A stretch of DNA of 64,000 nt from Burkholderia sp. lig30 (GCF_000687455.2 NZ_JGVW01000074.1:1-64000); one strand, 5' to 3'. Numbered from the stretch's first letter, positions 46,564 through 56,637 are shown. Translations and numbers: made by a program. The notes: generated by a model not told the origin, from the sequence alone.

Positions 46564-48492
46564 CTAGCCGCGCCGCAGATGCCGGTACACCGTATTGCGG
46601 GCCAGCCCCAGCTCGCGGGCGGTCGCGGACACGTTGCCGTCGTGCCGCGCGAGCGCCGCGTCGATCAGCGCGGCCTGGTGGTCCTGCAGCGTGGTCGAGG
46701 CCGGTGCGGCCGGGGCGTTCGCTGGCCGGTCCAGCGCGGCGGCCGCGGGCCGGTCCGTCGCGGCGGCGGGCATCGTGTCGCAATCGAGCCAGAAATCGTC
46801 GGGCAGGTGCGCGAGCGCGAGCTCCGCTTCGTCCTCGGCCAGCATGCCGGCCGTGCGCAGCACGTTCGTCAGCTGGCGCAGGTTGCCCGGCCAGCGGCAG
46901 CGCGCGAACGCGGCGAGCACGTCGGGCGACACCCGCTGCGGCATCGGCTCGCTGCGGCCCAGGCGCGCGAGGACGCGCGCGACGAGCACCGGCAGATCCG
47001 TGCGCGCCGCGAGCGGCGGCAGCGTGACCGCCAGCCCGTTGATCCGGTAGAACAGATCCTCGCGGAACGTGCCCGCGGCGATCATCGCGCGCAGGTCGCG
47101 GTGCGTCGCGCACACCACCCGCACGTCGACCGGCACCGCGCGGCCGCCGCCGAGCGGCATGACCGCGCGCTCCTGCAACACCCGCATCAGCCGTACCTGT
47201 TGCGCGAGCGGCATGTCGCCGATTTCGTCGAGGAACAGCGTGCCGCCGTCCGCCTGCGTGATCTTGCCGGGGCTGCCGCGCTTGCGCGCGCCGGTGAATG
47301 CGCCGTCTTCGTAGCCGAACAGCTCGGCCTCGATCAGCGAATCGGGCAGCGCCGCGCAATTGACCGCGACGAACGGGCCGTCCGCGCGCGGCGACGCGTG
47401 GTGCAGCGCGCGCGCGAGCCATTCCTTGCCGGTGCCCGTCTGGCCGAGGATCAGCACCGGCAGGTCGCGGCCGCGGACCTTGCCGACCCGCTCGAGCACG
47501 GCCGCCATCCGGGTGTCGCCGGTGTCAAGCGTCGCGAACGTGATCGCGTCGGTATCGAGCGTGCCGGCACGCTGCACGGCCGGCGCGCGCGGCGAGACGC
47601 CAATCGTCGCTTTCTGCGCGGCGGCGAATTCGCAACGTGCCAGCACGCGCACGCCGCTCGGCAGCGTCAACGTGAAAGCGCCGCCCGCCGCGCTGGCCGC
47701 GTGTTGCGCGAGCGCGCCGAAGCGCATGCCGAACAGCGTGTCGCAGCCCTGGTGCTGCAGCGCGTCGAACGGCGCGCCGAGCTGGAACTGCGCGCTGCGG
47801 TTCGCGGCGATCAGGCCACCGTCCGGGCCGAACGCGACGAGGCCGGCGAACAGCGAATCGACGCATTCCTCGTGCGCGTGAAAGCGCACCCGCAGCGCTT
47901 CCTCGCACTGGTTCGCGAACAGGTGGTTCTCGATCAGCTGCGCGGACATTCGCACCAGCGCGAGCGTATGCGGGCTGAAGCCGCGCGGGTCGCCGCTGAC
48001 GTCGAGCGCGCCGAGGGTGCGGCCGAACGGATCGACGATCGGCGCGCACGAGCAGGCGAGGATCCGGTTCGCCTGCAGGAAATGTTCGTCGCCGTGCACG
48101 GCGAGCGCCTGTCCCGACACGAGCGCGGTGCCGATCGCATTGGTGCCGCGCGTGCCCTCGGCCCACGACACGCCGGCGCACAGCGCGACGCGATTGGCTT
48201 TCTCGATGAATTCGGCGTCGCCGATGCTGTGCAGGATCACGCCGTCCGGGTCGGTCAGCAGCACGAGGCTTTGGGTGTCGGCGATCTGCGCGTGCAGCGT
48301 TTCCATCACCGGGCGCGCATGCGTGTACAGCGACTGGTTGCCGTTGATCAGTTCGTGCAGTGCAACGCGCGACAGCGGCGAGAAGTCGGGCATCTCGCCG
48401 GCGCGCAGGCCGAACGCGGCCGAACGGGCGTGCGCCTGCGCGAGCAGGTCGACGCGGCCCGCGGCGGCGGGTAGCACGGAAGAGTGTGGCAT
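46564..48492 (-). CDS. acoR: Sigma-54-dependent activator, AcoR-like
   Basis: A 642-residue enhancer-binding protein. A GAF-type sensor (about 60-210) contains GVILHSIGDAEF and the EGTRGTNAIGTAL motif of AcoR. A central AAA+ domain has Walker A GQTGTGKEW, the sigma-54-contact GAFTGA at 397-402 and the CATHRDLRAMIA region. A C-terminal Fis-type helix-turn-helix (VSATARELGLARNTVYRHLRR) binds DNA. The ATG at 48492 follows GGAGA. AcoR regulates acetoin or alcohol catabolism; no such genes are in the window, so the target is open. Confidence 0.88.
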   Translation of the reverse strand: MPHSSVLPAAAGRVDLLAQAHARSAAFGLRAGEMPDFSPLSRVALHELINGNQSLYTHARPVMETLHAQIADTQSLVLLTDPDGVILHSIGDAEFIEKANRVALCAGVSWAEGTRGTNAIGTALVSGQALAVHGDEHFLQANRILACSCAPIVDPFGRTLGALDVSGDPRGFSPHTLALVRMSAQLIENHLFANQCEEALRVRFHAHEECVDSLFAGLVAFGPDGGLIAANRSAQFQLGAPFDALQHQGCDTLFGMRFGALAQHAASAAGGAFTLTLPSGVRVLARCEFAAAQKATIGVSPRAPAVQRAGTLDTDAITFATLDTGDTRMAAVLERVGKVRGRDLPVLILGQTGTGKEWLARALHHASPRADGPFVAVNCAALPDSLIEAELFGYEDGAFTGARKRGSPGKITQADGGTLFLDEIGDMPLAQQVRLMRVLQERAVMPLGGGRAVPVDVRVVCATHRDLRAMIAAGTFREDLFYRINGLAVTLPPLAARTDLPVLVARVLARLGRSEPMPQRVSPDVLAAFARCRWPGNLRQLTNVLRTAGMLAEDEAELALAHLPDDFWLDCDTMPAAATDRPAAAALDRPANAPAAPASTTLQDHQAALIDAALARHDGNVSATARELGLARNTVYRHLRRG

Positions 48493-48733
48493 GACGTGTC
48501 TCCAGGGAGCCGGCGGCAGGGTGCGTTCCCCGCTCGGAATGCGTGGCGGACCAAAGCGCCGGCCACGCCGGCACGCCCCATGATACAAGCGTGGCGCCGG
48601 TTGTGCGACCGCAAACGCAATTCCGCTTGCTTTCAGGCGTGTGCCTGCAATGATGAAAGTGGAGCACGTGCGCGCCGTGTTCCGCATCGCAACATGCATG
48701 CGCCGCGACATGCATCCGTTCGGGAGACGCATC

Positions 48734-48928
48734 ATGGTACGGACGGAACTGAGGGTAGTGCTGGCGGCGATCGCCACGTTTGTCATGCTCGGCGGAATCG
48801 CGGTGTCGATCCACGGCCTGCTGTTCGATCTCGACGACGCGGTGCGCTACGGCGCGGCGGCGATCGCGCTGGGCATCACCACCTGCGCGGTGTCGCTGAA
48901 CGTGTGGCCGAAAGATCCCCATCCGTGA
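48734..48928 (+). CDS. Small two-helix membrane protein, 64 aa
   Basis: The 64-residue frame MVRTELRVVLAAIATFVM onward has two hydrophobic helices (about 8-28 and 38-56) and a short polar tail ending WPKDPHP. GGGAGA lies about 8 nt before the ATG. It is divergent from the acoR-like gene. No family is recognised, and starts further upstream (48641, 48710) are possible. Confidence 0.6.
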   Translation: MVRTELRVVLAAIATFVMLGGIAVSIHGLLFDLDDAVRYGAAAIALGITTCAVSLNVWPKDPHP

Positions 48929-49179
48929 TGCCGCCCGGCGCGAGCGAAACGCGCCGCGCTCGCCCGGCCAGGGCAACGGAAAACGGGGCGTGAGCCGCGT
49001 GTCTCCGTAAATTTTGCCTCCTGCGCGAAACCGTCTAAAGTGAATGCAACCGGCACGCATTGTCCGCCCGGCACTCGGCGCCCGATGCATCTGCCGGCCC
49101 GCCCGCGCGCATCGCCCGGCAGGTCACGGCCGACGCGCGCGGCCCTTTGTCGTTTTACCTGACGGTCAAGGCAGCTCCC

Positions 49180-49467
49180 ATGCAGATCAATTTCCCGAAT
49201 GAAGCTCCCGAGTATTCGGGGCGCGAACTGACGCTCGCGTTTCCGGCGTTGGTCGATGGCGAGCGGGTCCAATGCCACATCACCGCGGAGGCCCTCGAAG
49301 ATCACTTCGGCGCGGCATCCCCTCGCTTCGAGGACATGGTCGGCGCGTTCGACATGCACCGGTCGCGCATCGAGGCCGCCACCCGGCGCCTGTTGTCGGA
49401 AACCCGCGCGCAGTGCGTGGTGCTGCGCAGCGGCTACGTGCGCTTCTACGAGGCGAACTGGCGATAG
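49180..49467 (+). CDS. DUF1488 family protein
   Basis: A 95-residue soluble protein starting MQINFPNEAPEY. The family pattern is LTLAFPALVDGERVQCHITAEALEDHFGA followed by a helical segment RIEAATRRLLSET. Function is unknown. The frame is open from 49060, but the ATG at 49180 matches the family start. Confidence 0.85.
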   Translation: MQINFPNEAPEYSGRELTLAFPALVDGERVQCHITAEALEDHFGAASPRFEDMVGAFDMHRSRIEAATRRLLSETRAQCVVLRSGYVRFYEANWR

Positions 49468-49637
49468 CCGGCCAGCCGGGCCACGGTCACGCGGGCGCTG
49501 TCATCGCGGATGGCGCCCGTTTCTTGTCGGCGGGGACGCGCGATGCACGGCGGGCGCGCGCGAAAGCCTGCCGCTGATTCCGCCACCTGCGGCGGGCGCA
49601 AGCCCGTGACGCGCGTGGGCCGTCCGTTACACCGCTG

Positions 49638-51767
49638 TCATTCCGCGCTGTCCGCCGAGACGAGCACGGCCGGCTCGTTCGCCGGGGCGGGCGGCGGCGG
49701 GGCACCGAAATGCGACACCGTGTCGAGGAACCGCTCCGCGGGTGCCGGATGGCCGAGCAGATAGCCTTGCAGTGAATCGCATCCCAGGTCGGTGAGCGTG
49801 GCCTGCTGATCCGCCGTTTCCACGCCTTCCGCGACGATGCTGAAATCCAGCGTCTGCCCGAGCGCGATGATCGACGACACGATCGCCACGTCTTCCGCGT
49901 CGCTCGCGAGACCGCGGACGAAGCCCCGGTCGATCTTGAGCTCGTCGGCCGGCAGCCGCTTCAGGTAGAGCAGGCTCGAATAGCCGGTGCCGAAGTCGTC
50001 GATCGCGATGTGCACGCCGATCTGCCGCAGCTTCTGCAGCACGAGCAGGCTGGCTTCCACGTCGCGCATCGCGGTCGATTCGGTGATTTCGAGCGTCAGG
50101 CAGCGCGGCGCGAGGTGATGGCGCGTCAGCGCGCCCTGCACGGTGTCGACCAGCTCGGCGTGCGCGAACTGCACCGCCGACAGGTTGACCGCGATCGACC
50201 ACGAATCGTGTCCCGCGTCGTGCCATTCCCGCAATTGCCGGCACGCCTCGTCGAGCACCCAGGCGCCGATCGGAATGATCTGGCCGTTCTTTTCCGCCAA
50301 CGGGATGAACTGATCCGGCGGAATGAGCCCCCGGGCCGGATGATTCCAGCGCAACAGCGCTTCGGCGCCGGTCACCGGCCCGCTTGGCGCGATGACCTTC
50401 GGCTGGTAATGCAGCACCAGTTGGCGGCGCTCGATCGCGTGGCGCAGGTCCTGCATCAGTTGCAGGTGCGCGCGGACGTTCGCATTCATCGATTCCTCGA
50501 AGAAGCAGGCCGCGTTGCGTCCGGTCGATTTCGCGTGATACATCGCCGCATCCGCATTCGACAGCAATTCCTCCGGCGTCTTGCCGTCATTCGGATAGAC
50601 GGCGATGCCGACGCTGGTCGACACGCGCAGTTCCATGCCGTCGATCGTGTACGGCGCGCGGATCGCGTTCACCAGCGTGTCGCTCAGCGCGGCGGCGTCG
50701 GCTGCCTCGCCGATTTCCGCGACGACGGCGAACTCGTCGCCGCCGACGCGCGCGAGCGTGTCTTGCGGGCGCACCGCCGCGAGCGTGCGCTTCGCGACGT
50801 CGATCAGCAGCTTGTCGCCGGTGCAATGGCCGTATGCGTCGTTGACCGCCTTGAAGCCGTCGAGATCCATGAACATCAGCGCGAAGCCGACGCCGGTGCG
50901 ATCGGTGCGCTCGATCGCCTGATCGAGCCGGTCGCCGAGCAGCATCCGGTTGGGCAGCCGCGTCAGGCTGTCGTGCAGCGCGAGGTAGGTCAGTTCCTGG
51001 TTCGCCTCGGCGAGCGACGCGGTGAGCCGGGCGGTATGCGACACATGGCGCAGGTCGAGCACCGACAGCAGGATCGTGGCCGTGAGTATCGACACGGCGC
51101 CGATGATCACGACGGGCGCGAGCCATGCGCTCGTCACGCCGGTGCCGACCGCGCCGCAGACGCTGCCGAGCGGAAAATCCGCTGCCGCCATGCCCGTGTA
51201 GTGCATGCAGGCGATCGCGAAGCCCATCAGCACCGCGGCTCCGGCGCGGAGCGCCGTCGCCGATGCCACGCGGCGGCGCAGGCGGGACACGAGCCACAAC
51301 GCGGCGCCCGACGCGCCCACCGCGATCGCGATCGACAGCGCGAAGACGGCCGGTTCGTAGCGGATGCCCGGCTGCATCCGCAGCGCGCCCATGCCGATGT
51401 AGTGCATTGCCGCGACGCCGCATCCCATCACGAGTGAGCCGACCGCGAGACGCCGCGCCTGCAGTGTTTCCCGCGACACCAGCCATAGCGCGTAGGCCGA
51501 CGATGCGATCGCGACGACGAGCGATGCCGCCGTGATGGCCGGGTCGTAGCCGAGCGGGATCGGCAGGTGGAACGCGAGCATGCCGATGAAGTGCATCGAC
51601 CAGATGCCGGCGCCCATCGCGAGGCTGCCGCCCGCGAGCCACCAGCGGGCGGTGCGCGCGCTGGCCATCGAGATGCGTCCCGCCATGTCCAGCGCCGTAT
51701 AGGACGCCAGGATCGCGACGATGATCGAGAACAGCACCAGCAAGGGGTCGTAGTTGCCGACGTACAT
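49638..51767 (-). CDS. MHYT-GGDEF-EAL cyclic-di-GMP protein
   Basis: A 709-residue membrane protein. The N-terminal MHYT sensor has repeated MHFIGM, MHYIGM and MHYTGM motifs in a bundle of about seven helices (1-250), thought to bind copper and sense gases. GGDEF is intact at 342-346 (RVGGDEF) and EAL at 469-471 (GAEALLRW). I prefer the ATG at 51767 (MYVGNYDPLLVLFSI), typical of the family, over a GTG at 51794. It lies downstream of the EAL-HDOD gene on the same strand but is separated from it by a hairpin. Confidence 0.92.
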   Translation of the reverse strand: MYVGNYDPLLVLFSIIVAILASYTALDMAGRISMASARTARWWLAGGSLAMGAGIWSMHFIGMLAFHLPIPLGYDPAITAASLVVAIASSAYALWLVSRETLQARRLAVGSLVMGCGVAAMHYIGMGALRMQPGIRYEPAVFALSIAIAVGASGAALWLVSRLRRRVASATALRAGAAVLMGFAIACMHYTGMAAADFPLGSVCGAVGTGVTSAWLAPVVIIGAVSILTATILLSVLDLRHVSHTARLTASLAEANQELTYLALHDSLTRLPNRMLLGDRLDQAIERTDRTGVGFALMFMDLDGFKAVNDAYGHCTGDKLLIDVAKRTLAAVRPQDTLARVGGDEFAVVAEIGEAADAAALSDTLVNAIRAPYTIDGMELRVSTSVGIAVYPNDGKTPEELLSNADAAMYHAKSTGRNAACFFEESMNANVRAHLQLMQDLRHAIERRQLVLHYQPKVIAPSGPVTGAEALLRWNHPARGLIPPDQFIPLAEKNGQIIPIGAWVLDEACRQLREWHDAGHDSWSIAVNLSAVQFAHAELVDTVQGALTRHHLAPRCLTLEITESTAMRDVEASLLVLQKLRQIGVHIAIDDFGTGYSSLLYLKRLPADELKIDRGFVRGLASDAEDVAIVSSIIALGQTLDFSIVAEGVETADQQATLTDLGCDSLQGYLLGHPAPAERFLDTVSHFGAPPPPAPANEPAVLVSADSAE

Positions 51768-51830
51768 AAGGTTCTTTATTTCCACGAAGGCCACGCCGGA
51801 CCGGCGTTGCGGGCGCGCGTGCCCGACGTG

Positions 51831-51862
51831 CCGGCCCGCCGCCGGAAACCGCGGCGGGCCGG
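51831..51862 (-). terminator. Hairpin between EAL-HDOD and MHYT genes
   Basis: CCGGCCCGCCGC (51831-51842) and GCGGCGGGCCGG (51851-51862) are perfect 12-bp arms with an 8-nt loop. No U-tract is visible on either strand. Confidence 0.5.
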
Positions 51863-51873
51863 TTGCGAGCGGG

Positions 51874-53208
51874 TTACAGGCTGTTTTCGGCGACCCATTG
51901 CGCGGCGCGGATCGCGAGATCGGAGCTCGCGCTCCGGTTCAGGCCCGGCCAGCCGTTCGCGCACGCGTCGATCGCGTCCTCGTCGAGCGATTCGATCGCT
52001 TCGGCGTAGCAGAGCAGGCGGCCGAGCTCGCCTTCGCGGTGGGCCACGGCGCCGCGAATCTCGTCGCTGACTTCAAGCTCGTGCAGCAGTTGCGCGAGAT
52101 CGATGCCCAGCGCGGCGTCGGCCAGCGACAGGATGCCGACCAGGTACGCGCGGGATGCGAGATCCTCCGACGCGTGCCGGGGCGAGGCGATCCGGCAGGC
52201 CGCGAGCTCCATGAACCGCGCGCGCATGCCGACCATCTGGATCAGCGGATTCGCGTGCATCGGCAGGTGGCTGCCGTGCGCGTAGATCAGCAGCTGCGCC
52301 CAGCGCTTCAGGCGCACCGTCCCGACGCGCTGGATCGCTTCGCGCAGCGAATGCACCGGTATGTGGGTGCGGTAGCAGGACGCGGAGTTGGTGAGCTGGA
52401 GCGCGCGGATCAGGATGTCGGGCGTGGCCTTCAGCGCGTCGTCGAGCTCGTCGAGATTCGCGTCGCGGTTGAGGACGTTGATCAGGCGTATCAGCGCGCT
52501 GGCGGAGCCGGGCCGCTGGCGGGCCGACAGCACTTCCGGCCGCGCGAAGAAATACCCCTGGAACAGCGCGCAACCGAGCTGCTTCGCGCGCTCGAAGTCG
52601 TCGGCGCTCTCGACCTTCTCGGCGAGCACGGTCGCGCCTGCGCGCAGGTAGCTGTCGATCAGCGCCGGCAGATCGTCGGGCGGCGTCGACATGAAGTCGA
52701 TCTTCACGATGTCGACGATGCCGCGCACCGCATCGGGCACGATCCGGCCGGTCGTCACGTCGTCGAGCGCGAGGCGGTAGCCGGCCGCTTTCAGCGCGCG
52801 GCATCGCGCGATCGTCGCGTCGTTGAAGACGACGTCCTCGAGGATCTCGAGCACGAAATGCTGGGCCGGGAGCGCCTCGATCGCCTCGCTCATCAGCATC
52901 CCCTTGCCGACGTTGACGAAGCCCGACTTGTTGCCGAGCACGCCGCGCATCCCGAGGCCGCAGATCGTGTTCACGATGACCTGGGCCGTCGCCCGGTCGG
53001 CGTCGGCGAAGGTCGCGTGATTGCCTTCGCGATGCTGCCGGAACAGCAGCTCGTATCCCGACAGCGCGCCGGCGCGATCGATGATCGGTTGCCTGCCGAG
53101 GTAGATGCTGGTCAGAAAGGAGGCGTCCCCGTGCTCGGAACGGGTGCCGAAATCCGCGTCGTTGTCAACAGAACTCATCGCCAATGTCTGGTTCGTTGCG
53201 TCGGCCAT
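51874..53208 (-). CDS. EAL-HDOD signalling protein (YuxH/CdgJ-like)
   Basis: A protein of about 444 residues with an N-terminal EAL-type domain followed by an HDOD domain. The family hallmark is IYLGRQPIIDRAGALSGYEL, and LFQGYFFARPEVL closes the first domain. The catalytic EAL triad is replaced by ELL (YELLFRQ), so phosphodiesterase activity is doubtful. HDOD segments include ALQLTNSASC and REAIQRVGTVRLKRW. The start is uncertain: ATGs at 53208, 53178 and 53250 all lack a good RBS. Confidence 0.88.
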   Translation of the reverse strand: MADATNQTLAMSSVDNDADFGTRSEHGDASFLTSIYLGRQPIIDRAGALSGYELLFRQHREGNHATFADADRATAQVIVNTICGLGMRGVLGNKSGFVNVGKGMLMSEAIEALPAQHFVLEILEDVVFNDATIARCRALKAAGYRLALDDVTTGRIVPDAVRGIVDIVKIDFMSTPPDDLPALIDSYLRAGATVLAEKVESADDFERAKQLGCALFQGYFFARPEVLSARQRPGSASALIRLINVLNRDANLDELDDALKATPDILIRALQLTNSASCYRTHIPVHSLREAIQRVGTVRLKRWAQLLIYAHGSHLPMHANPLIQMVGMRARFMELAACRIASPRHASEDLASRAYLVGILSLADAALGIDLAQLLHELEVSDEIRGAVAHREGELGRLLCYAEAIESLDEDAIDACANGWPGLNRSASSDLAIRAAQWVAENSL

Positions 53209-54038
53209 CGTAGAGCGCGAGACACGCTGATGCGTGCCGTCGACGCTCATGCAGGACAGGGCGACCGCAAATGATCGAGCGCGCACCTCGCGTGCCGGCC
53301 GCGCGGCCTGGCGCCGCGCCGAGCCCGCGACCGTGCGTCGCGTGGCTGCAGTGCGTGCCCGCCAGGCTGGCTGGCAGGGTGGCGCCGGGTTCGTCTACCG
53401 TCATGAGAGGCGCTCGAACAGGAAAGTCGTTGCATATTCTTGAGCCGAACACGAACCGGTAGCGAAACGTGTCAAGCGCGAGTCTTGATGAAGCTCATCT
53501 AGTGGAGAAATTCTACAGGAGGAGAAATGGCCTGTGCTGATCCGCCATTCTGCGCAAACGTTTTCGTCGAAAATGACGAGGCGGCGGGCGAACTTTCTTT
53601 TTGCGCGGGTGGGGGGGCGTGGCGCGCGGTGTGCCGATGCGAGCAACGCGCGGATGGAAGTCGGCGGCTTTTCCGACAGGTCATCGAGCAGCTTGTTGAT
53701 CCCGGCTTTCAGGGGCTCTTCACGAGGTCACAGTACTGATCACGTGAACGGCACACCGGCCTGTGGAGCACCCCGGCAAGGAAGTGGCTTTCTTGCAGCG
53801 AAAGTTGCTGGCCGCGTGACTCGCCGCCGCGGGCGCGGTTTTTCTGCCTATGCGTTGAAGCTGGCCGTGCTGTGGCGCGCAGTCGATACGGGCTGCACCG
53901 GGACGAGACCGACGAGGACATCTCCGTCGAGGGGCTGCTCGCCGGTCGCGGCCAGCGCTACCGGCGAGTTTCTCCCGCCGGGCTTTCACACGCAAGTGTC
54001 GCCGATGCTCGACGGGATCGCAATCCGCCCCGCGATAC
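53209..54038. other. Gene-poor region at the left edge of the oph island
   Basis: This 830 bp gap has a low-GC core (about 53440-53620) and then a mixed stretch up to the ophA1 stop. Open frames (for example 53527-53739) have no RBS or family signature. The composition change suggests the boundary of transferred DNA. I saw no integrase, insertion-sequence end or tRNA. Confidence 0.45.
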
Positions 54039-55007
54039 TCAAAGATCGAGAACCAGCTCCGCGGATTTCGCACGCGACACGCAGACCATGATCTGCGTTT
54101 CTTTCTCGTCGTCGCGCAGCACGAGATCCCGATGATCCGCCTCCCCTGAGCACAACCCTGTCTTGCACGAGCCGCAGGTGCCGCTTTCGCACGAACTCGG
54201 CACGCGCACGTTCGCGTCGCGCAGCACCTCGAGGATCGAGCGATTGGCGGGAATGTCGAACGACGTGCCGCTGCGCGCAAGCCGCACAGTGAACGGCGTG
54301 TTTTCGTGCGTCTTCGCATGGCTTGCACCGAAGCTCTCGAAGTGAACCGTGCCCGACGGCCAGTGGCCGGTCATGTCCCGCACGGTGTCCATCAGCGCCT
54401 GCGGGCCGCAGCAGTACACGTGTTGCGCCGACTTCGACCTCTCGAATACGGGCCAGAAGTCGAATGCTTTCGACGGATCGCCGTAATCGTGATGAATCTT
54501 CACGTCCGAACGCCATTCGTCGCCGGTCAGTTCATCGAAGAATGCGGTGCCTTCCGGATCGCGGGCGAGGTAGTACAGCTTGAACGAGCGCAGGCCTTCC
54601 GCCCGCAACTGCTGCGCCATCGACAGCATTGGCGTGATACCGATACCGCCCGCGACGAGGATGAATGAGTTTGCGCGCGCATCGAGGGGAAACTCGTTGC
54701 GGGGCAAAGAGACGTCCACGGCGTCGCCCTCGGCCGTATCGTCGATGAAGCTCATCGAGCCACCGCGTCCGTTGCTGTCACGCTTCACCGCGATGACGTA
54801 GCGGTTGCGCTCCTGCGAGTCATTGCACAGCGAATAACTGCGTCGCGAGCCGTTGGGCACGACGACGGTCAAGTTCGCACCGGCCTCGAACGGCGGCAAC
54901 GGCGCGCCTTGCGGGGCGGTCAGTTCAAAGCGCCAGATGTCACGGGCGACTTTCTCCTTGCCCGCAATCTTCAGACGAAGAAAACCGTCTTCCTGGGGGG
55001 TAGTCAT
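54039..55007 (-). CDS. ophA1: Phthalate dioxygenase reductase
   Basis: A 322-residue FMN/NADH reductase with a C-terminal plant-type ferredoxin. The flavin motif is RRSYSLCND, the NAD domain has FILVAGGIGITPMLSMA and HVYCCGPQALMD, and the iron-sulfur ligands are C273, C278, C281 and C309. This spacing equals that of the structurally known B. cepacia phthalate dioxygenase reductase. AAGGAGATA precedes the ATG. It is divergent from ophD, as in strain DBO1, and feeds electrons to OphA2. Confidence 0.95.
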   Translation of the reverse strand: MTTPQEDGFLRLKIAGKEKVARDIWRFELTAPQGAPLPPFEAGANLTVVVPNGSRRSYSLCNDSQERNRYVIAVKRDSNGRGGSMSFIDDTAEGDAVDVSLPRNEFPLDARANSFILVAGGIGITPMLSMAQQLRAEGLRSFKLYYLARDPEGTAFFDELTGDEWRSDVKIHHDYGDPSKAFDFWPVFERSKSAQHVYCCGPQALMDTVRDMTGHWPSGTVHFESFGASHAKTHENTPFTVRLARSGTSFDIPANRSILEVLRDANVRVPSSCESGTCGSCKTGLCSGEADHRDLVLRDDEKETQIMVCVSRAKSAELVLDL

Positions 55008-55063
55008 GCCTATCTCCTTCTGACCGGTCCGGTCTTGTGTTGCGTCAACATGGACCGCATGTT

Positions 55064-55092
55064 ATTACTAGATCTCTAGTTATGCAAGTCAA
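55064..55092 (-). promoter_or_regulatory. ophA1 promoter with TAGA-N2-TCTA operator in the spacer
   Basis: On the minus strand TTGACT (complement of 55087-55092) is the -35 and TAGTAA (complement of 55065-55070) the -10, 16 bp apart. The spacer holds ACTAGA-TC-TCTAGT (55067-55080), a palindrome with 6-bp arms that partly covers the -10. A repressor there would block RNA polymerase. Confidence 0.7.
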
Positions 55093-55136
55093 GAAAAGCC
55101 ATTCTTCTCGATCTTGCTCTCGGTATAAACCCGTTC

Positions 55137-55183
55137 TTGCCAGCGACAAAATGCCGCCTTACCTTAAGATTAGAGCTCTAATC
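55137..55183 (+). promoter_or_regulatory. ophD promoter with a perfect 16-bp operator
   Basis: TTGCCA (55137-55142) and TACCTT (55160-55165) are spaced by 17 bp. The perfect palindrome GATTAGAGCTCTAATC (55168-55183) begins just after the -10 and spans the expected start of transcription. Confidence 0.7.
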
Positions 55184-55244
55184 ATGCAGCGAGAGCCTCC
55201 CTGTTCCAGCCGGTATCCAGAGTCAAATTCGGAGACATTCAGTC

Positions 55245-56579
55245 ATGGCACATTCAACGTTGCACTCCGGGGACCTGTCCCTGCCTGTCGTAGCCGACTC
55301 GGCGGCGGAGGAAGCGACTTACCGCAAGATCACGATCAGGTTGATGAGCTTCCTTTTCGTTTGCTGGGTCCTCAACTATCTCGATCGCGTCAACGTCAGC
55401 TTCGCGCAGTTGCAGCTGAAGCACGACCTCGGCTTGAGCGACGCGGCGTACGGGCTCGGCGTGAGCCTGTTTTTCATCGGCTACATCCTGCTCGAAGTGC
55501 CGAGCACGCTGTTGTTGCGGCGCATTGGCGCTCGCAAGACCGTCACACGGATCATGCTGCTGTGGGGCAGCATCTCCACTGCCATGGCGTTCATGACCGC
55601 TCCATGGCAGTTCTATCTCGCCCGGACGCTTCTTGGCGCGGCCGAAGCGGGCTTTTGGCCCGGCATCATCCTCTATCTCTCGTACTGGTATCCGTCGAAG
55701 CGCCGCGCCCGCATCACGTCGCGGTTCTTGCTGGCGATTGCGGTTGCGGGGATCGTCGGCGGCCCGCTATCCGGGTACATCCTGCAAAACTTCATGGGCG
55801 TCTGGGGCTATCGCAACTGGCAGTGGCTGTTCTTCCTTGAAGGCTTGCCCGCCGTGATTGCCGGTGTCGTTGCCTACTTCTACCTGGTCGACCGGCCGCA
55901 AGACGCGAGGTGGCTGACCGAGGAGCAAAAGCGAATCGTCATTGGCGCGCTCGAGGACGAACACCGGAAGAAACCGCATGATGCGCCGAGCCGTCTGCTC
56001 GCCGCGCTGCGCGATCCGCGCGTGTACGTGATTGCGGCTGGCTGGGCTACGGTGCCCATCTGCGGGACCATCCTCAACTACTGGACGCCCACGATCATCA
56101 AACAGGCGGGCGTGTCCAACCTGTTGCAGATCGGCTTGCTGTCCGCGCTGCCATACATCGTCGGCGCCGTTGCCATGGTGCTGATCGCACGCAGCTCCGA
56201 CCTGCGGCTCGAGCGCCGCTGGCATTTCGTGCTGTCGACGACAGCCGGCGCCACGGGCGCGGTGCTCCTGACGGTTCTGACGCACAACTCGTTTGCCGCC
56301 ATCGCGTGCCTGAGTCTCGTTGCGGTGAGCTATTTCTCGGCCGCGGCCATCATCTGGACCATTCCGCCGAACTACCTCAAGGGCGAGGCGGCGGCTGGCG
56401 GTATCGGCGTGATCAGCAGTCTCGGTCAGGTGGGCGCTTTCTTCGCGCCCATCGTCCTCGGCTGGGTGAAGAGTGTGACCGGCAGCTTCTCGGCCGGCAT
56501 CCTGCTGGTCGCGGCGCTCGTTTTCATCGGCGGCATTGCCGTTTTCTTCGGCGTGCCGCGCGAGCGGCAGGCGCAGTAG
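55245..56579 (+). CDS. ophD: Phthalate permease, MFS
   Basis: A 444-residue MFS transporter of the anion:cation symporter family with 12 predicted helices. Helix 1 ends in [17 protein letters not shown], and the 2-3 loop is [16 protein letters not shown]. It imports phthalate across the inner membrane. GGAGA precedes the ATG. It is followed by ophC after 58 bp, the same order as ophDC in strain DBO1. Confidence 0.92.
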   Translation: MAHSTLHSGDLSLPVVADSAAEEATYRKITIRLMSFLFVCWVLNYLDRVNVSFAQLQLKHDLGLSDAAYGLGVSLFFIGYILLEVPSTLLLRRIGARKTVTRIMLLWGSISTAMAFMTAPWQFYLARTLLGAAEAGFWPGIILYLSYWYPSKRRARITSRFLLAIAVAGIVGGPLSGYILQNFMGVWGYRNWQWLFFLEGLPAVIAGVVAYFYLVDRPQDARWLTEEQKRIVIGALEDEHRKKPHDAPSRLLAALRDPRVYVIAAGWATVPICGTILNYWTPTIIKQAGVSNLLQIGLLSALPYIVGAVAMVLIARSSDLRLERRWHFVLSTTAGATGAVLLTVLTHNSFAAIACLSLVAVSYFSAAAIIWTIPPNYLKGEAAAGGIGVISSLGQVGAFFAPIVLGWVKSVTGSFSAGILLVAALVFIGGIAVFFGVPRERQAQ

Positions 56580-56637
56580 TCCGGCGCGTGACGACGCACG
56601 TGACGGACAGCATTTTGACAGTCAGACAGGAGCAGGA

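Noticed and set aside
51874-53208. Active c-di-GMP phosphodiesterase
   Set aside because: The EAL triad is ELL and the domain is of the YuxH type, so catalysis is unlikely; kept as a signalling protein only.
53534-54091. 185-residue plus-strand open frame before ophA1
   Set aside because: No RBS, no family signature, and its end overlaps the ophA1 coding sequence in antisense.
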